Origin: Anaerolineales bacterium
GTDB lineage: Bacteria > Chloroflexota > Anaerolineae > Anaerolineales > E44-bin32
Assembly (NCBI GenBank): GCA_023250385.1
Contig: JAHFAU010000051.1
Location: forward strand, 1-11,418
Direction of reading: 5' to 3'
Length of the DNA stretch: 11,418 bases
The first letter of the stretch is position 1. The number at the start of each line of letters is the position of its first letter. This document shows, in pieces, positions 6,930-11,418 of the stretch. The notes under the pieces are model-generated. The model was given only the letters and a program-made list of their open reading frames with translations, did not search any database and was not told where the DNA came from. Position numbers and translations under genes: made by a program.

Positions 6930-7721
6930 TCACTGACGCCCTTCGTGATGGGTGTCCACCAGCAGCCGTCCGTCGGCGAAGATATGCAGGTGGCCGCCAT
7001 AAGCCTCGAGCAGGTTTTCCGATGTGATGGTGGTCCGGGGCTCGCCGTAGGCGATCAAACGGCGGTTGAGCAGCAGCACTTTGTCGAAGTGAGTGCTGGC
7101 AAGGTTCAGGTCGTGGGTGGCGACCAGGACCGTGAGCGGCTGGCTGCGCAGTTCATCCAGGATTTCGAAGATGATCTCTTGGCTGGGCAGATCGAGGCCG
7201 GTCAGCGGTTCATCCAGCAGCACGATGTCGGCCTGCTGGGCGACGGTCTGAGCCAGGAAGACCCGCTGTTGCTGGCCGGAGGAGAGGGTTCCGATCGATC
7301 GGGCGCGGTAGTTCTGCATCCCGACCCGGGTCAGGGCCGCGTCGACCCTCGACCAGTCTGCGCGGCGCGGCCAGCGCAGCAAGCCAATCTCGCGGATCCG
7401 CCCCAGCATGACCACTTCGGCGACCGATACCGGGAAATCTAGATTGATCATCGCCCGCTGAGGGACGTATCCGACGCAGACATGCCTACCTGGACCATGG
7501 CCGTGGATTTCGAGGGAGCCAGCGGCGGGTTGCAGGATGCCGGCAATCAGCTTGAACAGGGTGGTCTTCCCGGCTCCGTTGGGTCCGACCACGGCTACCC
7601 GTTCGCCGGCCGCCACCGTGAAGCTGACAGCTTCAAGTGCCAGGTTCCCGTCGTAACGGACCCAGAGCCGGTCGGCCCGGATCGGCGGCGCCTGCGCATC
7701 GTGTTGTTGCGGCAAAGTCAT
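6930..7721 (-). CDS. znuC: Zinc/manganese ABC transporter ATP-binding protein (ZnuC)
   Basis: Cytoplasmic ATPase that powers metal import through ZnuB. The 263 residues show every ABC motif in order: Walker A GPNGAGKT at 46-53, Q-loop Gln88 in YVPQR, signature LSSGQ at 146-150, Walker B IVLLDE at 166-171 with catalytic Glu171, and the H-loop His203 in ATHD. The C-terminal tail (242-263) holds four histidines (GGHLH and DTHH), as is common in metal-type ABC ATPases and possibly metal-related. The ATG overlaps the znuA stop by 4 nt (ATGA), consistent with translational coupling. Zinc rather than manganese is inferred from the neighbours. Confidence 0.94.
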   Translation of the reverse strand: MTLPQQHDAQAPPIRADRLWVRYDGNLALEAVSFTVAAGERVAVVGPNGAGKTTLFKLIAGILQPAAGSLEIHGHGPGRHVCVGYVPQRAMINLDFPVSVAEVVMLGRIREIGLLRWPRRADWSRVDAALTRVGMQNYRARSIGTLSSGQQQRVFLAQTVAQQADIVLLDEPLTGLDLPSQEIIFEILDELRSQPLTVLVATHDLNLASTHFDKVLLLNRRLIAYGEPRTTITSENLLEAYGGHLHIFADGRLLVDTHHEGRQ

Positions 7722-8659
7722 GGGACGGTAAGCGCCTCGAGGATCGCGCTGACTGTGTAGCGCATTAAGTCCATATAGGTCCCTGCGGGTCCTTCGGGGC
7801 CGCTCAGCGAATCTGTGTAGAGGGGCACCAGCGCAATGCCCATGTCCTGCGCGACCTGCTGGGACAAGGCCGGGTTCACCGCAACACCAACGAAGAGGGC
7901 CGGAACGTCGTAACGGGCGATCGTCTGCTCCAATTCGGCGATCTCTTTGGCCGATGGCTGGGCCAGGGTGCTGTAGGCTGGGATCACCGCGCCCACGATC
8001 TTCAACCCATAATGGGCGGCGAAATATTCCAGGTTGTCGTGGTCAGTCACCAGCTCTCGGTTCTCGGGGGGGATGCGCCCGACCTCGGTCCGGATCCAGG
8101 CATCCAGTTCCTCCAAATCGATCAGGTAGGCAGCCGCATTCGCTGCGTACTGATCCGCGCCGGCTGGGTCCAATTTCGTTAGGGCGGCCCGGGCATTCTC
8201 GACCCAGAGCATGACGTTCGTGGGGTCAAACCAGACATGCGGATCGACGGTACCGGCCTCGCGGTGCTCTCCTGCCGCCGCCGCAATCTCACGCGGCTCA
8301 ACTCCCTCTGAGAGGGAGACCAGCGGGACCGAGCCGGAGACAGACACAAGGGTCTCGAGCAGCCCCTCTTCGAGGCCGAATCCGTTGATGAAGACGAGCT
8401 GGGCTCCCGCGACGGCCGCCGCATCCTGGGGGGTACTTTGGAATGAGTGCGGGTCGGCGCCCGGAGGCAGCAGCACGCTGAGCTCGATCCGATCACCGGC
8501 CACCCGGGCCAGTGTGTCCCCAACCAGGGTCGTGGTCGCCACGATTCTCGGTCCCTGAGCAGGGTCTTCGACCAATGGGCTGCTGGCCGCCGCCGGCTGA
8601 CACCCGGCCACGCCGGCAAGCAGCGCCCAGCTGAGTGCGAGCGCGGGGTTCCAGCTCAC
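7718..8659 (-). CDS. znuA: Zinc-type solute-binding lipoprotein (ZnuA/TroA-like)
   Basis: Captures metal outside the membrane and hands it to ZnuB. The N-terminus has a hydrophobic stretch and the lipobox VAGC, with lipidated Cys20. The four ligands of the cluster A-I (TroA) fold are visible: His71 (DPHSFQ), His141 (DPHVWFD), His207 (TDHDNLEYF) and Asp282 (YTDSL). The third ligand is His, as in zinc or TroA-type proteins, where dedicated manganese binders have Glu. The His-rich loop typical of many ZnuA proteins is missing. The start is uncertain: GTG at 8659 overlaps the zur stop as GTGA, while an in-frame GTG at 8674 would add five residues. Neither gives a positively charged n-region before the hydrophobic core, which is odd for a signal peptide. 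Confidence 0.9.
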   Translation of the reverse strand: MSWNPALALSWALLAGVAGCQPAAASSPLVEDPAQGPRIVATTTLVGDTLARVAGDRIELSVLLPPGADPHSFQSTPQDAAAVAGAQLVFINGFGLEEGLLETLVSVSGSVPLVSLSEGVEPREIAAAAGEHREAGTVDPHVWFDPTNVMLWVENARAALTKLDPAGADQYAANAAAYLIDLEELDAWIRTEVGRIPPENRELVTDHDNLEYFAAHYGLKIVGAVIPAYSTLAQPSAKEIAELEQTIARYDVPALFVGVAVNPALSQQVAQDMGIALVPLYTDSLSGPEGPAGTYMDLMRYTVSAILEALTVP

Positions 8660-9060
8660 TGGCAGCTCGGGCACAACCCGACCAGTTCCAGCAGGTGATG
8701 TTCGACCCGAAAGCCCGTGTCCTGCGAGATCCGGTTCACCAGCGGAGCCAGGTCCTCGGTGCCAGGAAACTCGACTGCCTGATGGCAGGTGCGGCAGAGC
8801 AGGTGATGTCCGTGGACCAGGTCTGACCGAACGTAGCCCACGCAGCGCTCCTCCAGATGCACCCGCTTGAGGTATCCGAGCTCAGTCAACAGGGAGACCG
8901 TTCGGTACACCGTGACCAATCCGAGCGGGCGCCAGTAGGGACGAGCGAGTGCCAGCACCTCCTCCGGGCGAAGCCAGTCATTGGCCTCGGTCAGGGCTCG
9001 GATGACCGCCCTGCGGGGTTGGGTGAGCCGGTACCCGGATTCTTGCAATCGGCTCCCCAT
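8656..9060 (-). CDS. zur: Fur-family metalloregulator, probably Zur
   Basis: A 134-residue Fur-family repressor that should bind DNA when loaded with metal. The winged-helix part includes the family hallmark GLVTVYRTVSLLTELGYL (about 47-64). The metal-sensing region has HGHHLLC (83-89). Two CxxC pairs, Cys89/Cys92 and Cys130/Cys133, form the structural zinc site. It is the first gene of the znuACB operon, which supports Zur rather than Fur or PerR; the sequence alone does not settle the metal. The ATG at 9060 is preferred because GGGAG lies 8 nt upstream. The alternative GTG at 9105 would sit only a few nt from the predicted transcription start and place the operator inside the gene. Confidence 0.88.
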   Translation of the reverse strand: MGSRLQESGYRLTQPRRAVIRALTEANDWLRPEEVLALARPYWRPLGLVTVYRTVSLLTELGYLKRVHLEERCVGYVRSDLVHGHHLLCRTCHQAVEFPGTEDLAPLVNRISQDTGFRVEHHLLELVGLCPSCQ

Positions 9061-9068
9061 GTCGCCCG

Positions 9069-9073
9069 CTCCC
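9069..9073 (-). promoter_or_regulatory. Shine-Dalgarno deciding the zur start
   Basis: GGGAG on the minus strand lies 8 nt before the ATG at 9060. It supports the 134-residue form over the longer GTG start at 9105. Confidence 0.65.
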
Positions 9074-9089
9074 ACATCTTCCAGTTTAT

Positions 9090-9104
9090 TGAAAATATTT
9101 TTCA
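9090..9104. promoter_or_regulatory. 7-1-7 Fur-family operator (candidate Zur box)
   Basis: TGAAAATATTTTTCA is an inverted repeat with perfect 6-bp arms TGAAAA/TTTTCA. It fits the 7-1-7 layout of Fur-family boxes and agrees with the Fur consensus TGATAAT-N-ATTATCA at 11 of 14 positions. It stands out as very AT-rich in GC-rich surroundings. It lies about 5-19 nt after the predicted transcription start of the zur-znu operon, a position suited to repression, and would give autoregulation. Whether the bound regulator responds to zinc is inferred from gene content. Confidence 0.65.
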
Positions 9105-9115
9105 CTTAGGTCGGA

Positions 9116-9144
9116 ATGATAAAGCGGGTCCGGGTCCGCGTCAA
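9116..9144 (-). promoter_or_regulatory. Sigma-70 type promoter of the zur-znuACB operon
   Basis: On the minus strand, TTGACG (9144-9139) and TATCAT (9121-9116) each match their consensus at 5 of 6 positions, with an ideal 17-nt spacer. Transcription would start near 9109, giving a leader of about 49 nt to the ATG at 9060. The Fur-type palindrome sits directly downstream. Confidence 0.7.
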
Positions 9145-9147
9145 CCA

Positions 9148-9178
9148 TTGGTGGGCAGCGCGGCGGCAAGGGTAATAT
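9148..9178 (+). promoter_or_regulatory. Weak candidate promoter for the S9 peptidase
   Basis: TAATAT at 9173-9178 is a fair -10 element. The only -35 candidate is TTGGTG at 9148-9153, with a long 19-nt spacer. It is back-to-back with the zur promoter. This is a weak call. Confidence 0.3.
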
Positions 9179-9234
9179 TGGCAGGGCTACGCCGCCGCGG
9201 AACCACGCGGCCAAGGAAACGGCCCCAGACCGAT

Positions 9235-9238
9235 GGAG
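9235..9238 (+). promoter_or_regulatory. Shine-Dalgarno deciding the S9 peptidase start
   Basis: GGAG lies 6 nt before the GTG at 9245. The upstream in-frame ATG at 9233 overlaps this site and has no ribosome site of its own at good spacing, so GTG is preferred. Confidence 0.6.
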
Positions 9239-9244
9239 AGACCA

Positions 9245-11176
9245 GTGACCCGAATTGAATCGTTGTTGGCGGCCCGGCTGTTCTTGAGTCCCCAACGCGC
9301 CGGGGATCGGCTGTACTTCATCAGCAACCTGTCGGGCAAACTGAGCCTGTATGCCATGGACGCCGGGGGCAGCGTGCCCGAGCCGCTGCTTCCGCCGGAA
9401 ATCGCGCTGCAAAACCCGACCCTGATGACGGGCTATTCGTATTACCTGTTGCCTGAGTTGGATAAGCTGCTGATCATGATCGACGCCAACGGAGACGAGA
9501 ACTATCAGCCCATGCTCGTGCCGCTGTCAGGCGGGATTCCGGAGCCGGCCTTTGGGGAACAGTTCCGCGGCTACCGAGTCCACCTGGAGAAGTGCTACCC
9601 CGCGGACGGGTTTGCGTACTTTGCGGCCGAATCAAGAAAAGAGCAGCTCGTCGAGGCGTTTCAAGCCCGGCTTGGCCCAACTTGGAGCCTCACCCGACTG
9701 GCGGGCAGCCCGTGGGGCGAGCTTGGCCATCGATCCGGCTATGTGAATGCTGTGAACGTGCAGCACTCCAAGGTGCTGCTGCGGGAGGGCTACACCCTCG
9801 GCGATAACGTGCTTCGGCTGTGGGAGCACGGAAAAGCCGAACCGGCCTTGGTGTACGGGAAACCGCTCGAAGACCGAGGCCCGGGGGAAACGGTGCCGCT
9901 CGGCGCAATCTTCAACGGCCACTTCACCGCAGGCGACCGCGGATTGTTGTTCGTGACCGCCCTCTTTGAGGACAGCTTCGGTCTGGGCTACCTGAGCCTG
10001 GATGGCGATAAGCAGGTCCAGCCGGTAAGGGTCAGCGAGCCTCGCCATGCCGGTCACGGTGAGCTCTACAAGCTAGAGCACCTGAAGGACGCTCGCTTCG
10101 TGGTCCAGTACAACATCGACGGGTGTTCCTGGGGCTACGAAGCGACCTTCGACGAGAGTCGGTTGGTGATGAAGCTCGAGCGAGTGCTGTGGGGTCAGGG
10201 CAAGCTGAGCCAGGGTGTGCTGGAGGCCGAGCACTACGACGAGGGATCAAAGAGCTATTCAGTAGCCTTCTCGACCGCTACTTCGCCCGCTCAGATCTAC
10301 ACCCTCGACAGAACCGGCCCCGATCCGCTGGCAGCCCTCACCCGGGAGCGGGTGCTTGGGATACCGCAGGAATGGATGGCAAGCGGCGAGGACGCTTCGT
10401 ATGAGTCGCACGACGGCCTGCAGGTCTCGGCCCGGCTCTACCTACCGGCCGGGCCGCTGGGTTTCGATGGCCCCCGGCCGCTGGTGTATTACGTGCACGG
10501 TGGACCCCAGAGCCAGGAAAGACCGGACTTCACCTGGTTTTCGATGCCCCTGATTCAGTTTCTCACGCTGAAGGGCTTCGGGGTATTTGTCCCGAACGTG
10601 CGCGGCAGCACCGGATATGGTCTGGCCTATACCAAGCGCATTGACCGCGATTGGGGCGGCAAGGATCGACTCGATCATGTGCACGCACTGAAGCGGCTGG
10701 CGAGGGATCCGCGGCTCGACACTCGGCGTACCGGGGTGGTGGGGCGCTCCTATGGCGGGTACATGTCGCTCATGTTAGCGGGACGGCATCCTGAGCTGTG
10801 GGCCGCGGCCGTGGATATGTTCGGTCCCTACGACCTGCTGACCTTCTCCGAGCGCATCCCACCGACCTGGAAGCCCTATTACAAACTTGAGATCGGGGAC
10901 CCGGAGGATGCCGCGGATCGAAAGGAGCTGTTGGAGCGCTCGCCGCGAACTTACCTGCACCAGCTTGCCTGTCCCTTGCTTGTGATCCAGGGCGCAAACG
11001 ACCCGCGGGTCGTGGTGCAAGAGTCCCGTGATCTGGTCGAGGATTTGAAGGCCCAGGGCAAACAGGTCGAAATCCTGGTTTTCGAGGACGAGGGCCACGA
11101 CGTGCTGAAGTTCGAGAACCGGGTCCGCTGCTACAACGCCATCACCGACTTCTTCGCGCAGCATCTCAAACCGTGA
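9245..11176 (+). CDS. S9-family serine peptidase (prolyl-oligopeptidase-like, acylaminoacyl-peptidase type)
   Basis: A 643-residue peptidase that should cleave short peptides, either removing N-terminal residues or cutting after proline or acyl-amino acids. The first 380 or so residues are beta-rich and resemble the propeller that gates this family. The alpha/beta-hydrolase domain follows from about 390. It has the oxyanion-region HGGP at 418-421, and the catalytic triad Ser502 (GRSYGGY), Asp586 (GANDPRV) and His618 (DEGHD). There is no signal peptide or membrane segment, so it is probably cytoplasmic. GTG 9245 is the likely start; ATG 9233 would add four residues. It diverges from the zur operon and lies 74 nt before hppD. 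The exact substrate is not predictable. Confidence 0.92.
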   Translation: MTRIESLLAARLFLSPQRAGDRLYFISNLSGKLSLYAMDAGGSVPEPLLPPEIALQNPTLMTGYSYYLLPELDKLLIMIDANGDENYQPMLVPLSGGIPEPAFGEQFRGYRVHLEKCYPADGFAYFAAESRKEQLVEAFQARLGPTWSLTRLAGSPWGELGHRSGYVNAVNVQHSKVLLREGYTLGDNVLRLWEHGKAEPALVYGKPLEDRGPGETVPLGAIFNGHFTAGDRGLLFVTALFEDSFGLGYLSLDGDKQVQPVRVSEPRHAGHGELYKLEHLKDARFVVQYNIDGCSWGYEATFDESRLVMKLERVLWGQGKLSQGVLEAEHYDEGSKSYSVAFSTATSPAQIYTLDRTGPDPLAALTRERVLGIPQEWMASGEDASYESHDGLQVSARLYLPAGPLGFDGPRPLVYYVHGGPQSQERPDFTWFSMPLIQFLTLKGFGVFVPNVRGSTGYGLAYTKRIDRDWGGKDRLDHVHALKRLARDPRLDTRRTGVVGRSYGGYMSLMLAGRHPELWAAAVDMFGPYDLLTFSERIPPTWKPYYKLEIGDPEDAADRKELLERSPRTYLHQLACPLLVIQGANDPRVVVQESRDLVEDLKAQGKQVEILVFEDEGHDVLKFENRVRCYNAITDFFAQHLKP

Positions 11177-11199
11177 AGCGTGGCCGGTTTGCAGGCGGG

Positions 11200-11208
11200 T
11201 GATAGAAT
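11200..11208 (+). promoter_or_regulatory. Extended -10 promoter candidate of hppD
   Basis: TGATAGAAT contains the extended -10 motif TGn directly before TAGAAT (5 of 6 to TATAAT). No good -35 is present at normal spacing, which extended -10 promoters tolerate. A start near 11215 would give a leader of about 36 nt. No terminator is seen between the peptidase stop and this site. Confidence 0.5.
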
Positions 11209-11250
11209 CGAAATCGATCGTCTGATCCCCTGGCGATCTAGGAGCCGCAG

Positions 11251-11418
11251 ATGACCGACCTGGCCAAGCCGGCTGAACGCCCGATCACCGAAGAGGCCGA
11301 CTTCCTCCAGATCAAGGCCATCGACCACCTTGAGTTCTGGGTGGGGAATGCCAAGCACTCGATGTACTACTGGTGGAAGGGGTTCGGCTTTAAGCCGGTA
11401 GCCTACTCCGGTTTGGAG
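11251..11418 (+). CDS. hppD: 4-hydroxyphenylpyruvate dioxygenase, N-terminal part (runs off the window)
   Basis: The 56 visible codons have no stop and continue past the window edge. HPPD converts 4-hydroxyphenylpyruvate to homogentisate with O2 and Fe(II) in tyrosine breakdown. After a short polar leader, residues from about 21 read IKAIDHLEFWVGNAKHSMYY and then a GFGFKPVAYSGLE-like block, the characteristic first VOC-fold segment of HPPD. AGGAG at 11240-11244, 6 nt before the ATG, fixes the start. The iron ligands lie further downstream and cannot be checked, so a related VOC dioxygenase such as hydroxymandelate synthase is not fully excluded. An aerobic or oxygen-tolerant lifestyle is implied if it is HPPD. 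Confidence 0.85.
   Translation, partial: MTDLAKPAERPITEEADFLQIKAIDHLEFWVGNAKHSMYYWWKGFGFKPVAYSGLE

Noticed and set aside
6923..7000. Longer znuB start adding 26 residues
   Set aside because: The extension is polar and encoded inside znuC. The ATG at 6922 begins a normal ABC-3 permease N-terminus.
9061..9105. Longer zur start at GTG 9105
   Set aside because: It would place the Fur-type palindrome within the first codons and leave a leader of only a few nt after the predicted promoter. ATG 9060 has a proper GGGAG.

Overview
The window is GC-rich, densely coded bacterial DNA. It carries a heterotrimeric tRNA amidotransferase, a sugar-nucleotide-type nucleotidyltransferase, a glutamate dehydrogenase, a Fur-family-controlled metal ABC transporter, a cytoplasmic S9 peptidase and the start of a 4-hydroxyphenylpyruvate dioxygenase. 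No phage, transposon, CRISPR or tRNA/rRNA signal was seen. The protein flavour recalls Chloroflexota (Anaerolineae-like), but that is an impression from protein style and not a search result.

Layout. (1) 81-4272, plus strand: gatA, a nucleotidyltransferase with a left-handed beta-helix tail, a 71-residue protein of unknown function, then gatB. The first three are joined by 4-nt ATGA overlaps and gatB follows after 6 nt, so this reads as one translationally coupled operon. gatC is not visible. (2) 4346-5629, plus: glutamate dehydrogenase, with its own promoter, Shine-Dalgarno and strong terminator, so probably monocistronic. (3) 5630-6064: a 435-nt gap between convergent genes. After the terminator it holds a cluster of DnaA-box-like 9-mers, small inverted repeats and strongly structured sequence. 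This is the least explained part of the window. (4) 9060 down to 6065, minus: a Fur-family regulator (probably Zur), then znuA, znuC and znuB, tightly packed. The operon has a good sigma-70 type promoter and a 7-1-7 Fur-type palindrome just downstream of the predicted transcription start. (5) 9245-11176, plus: S9-family prolyl-oligopeptidase-like peptidase, divergent from the zur operon. (6) 11251 to the window end, plus: 5' part of hppD behind an extended -10 promoter.

How they fit: gatA/gatB supply Gln-tRNA (and/or Asn-tRNA) by the indirect route. gdhA, the peptidase and hppD belong to amino-acid and peptide metabolism. The zur-znuACB block is a self-contained metal acquisition and sensing unit. 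Most of the window is ordinary housekeeping content. The points that merit a second look are the DnaA-box cluster, the well-formed Fur-box/promoter arrangement, and the unrelated genes lodged between gatA and gatB.
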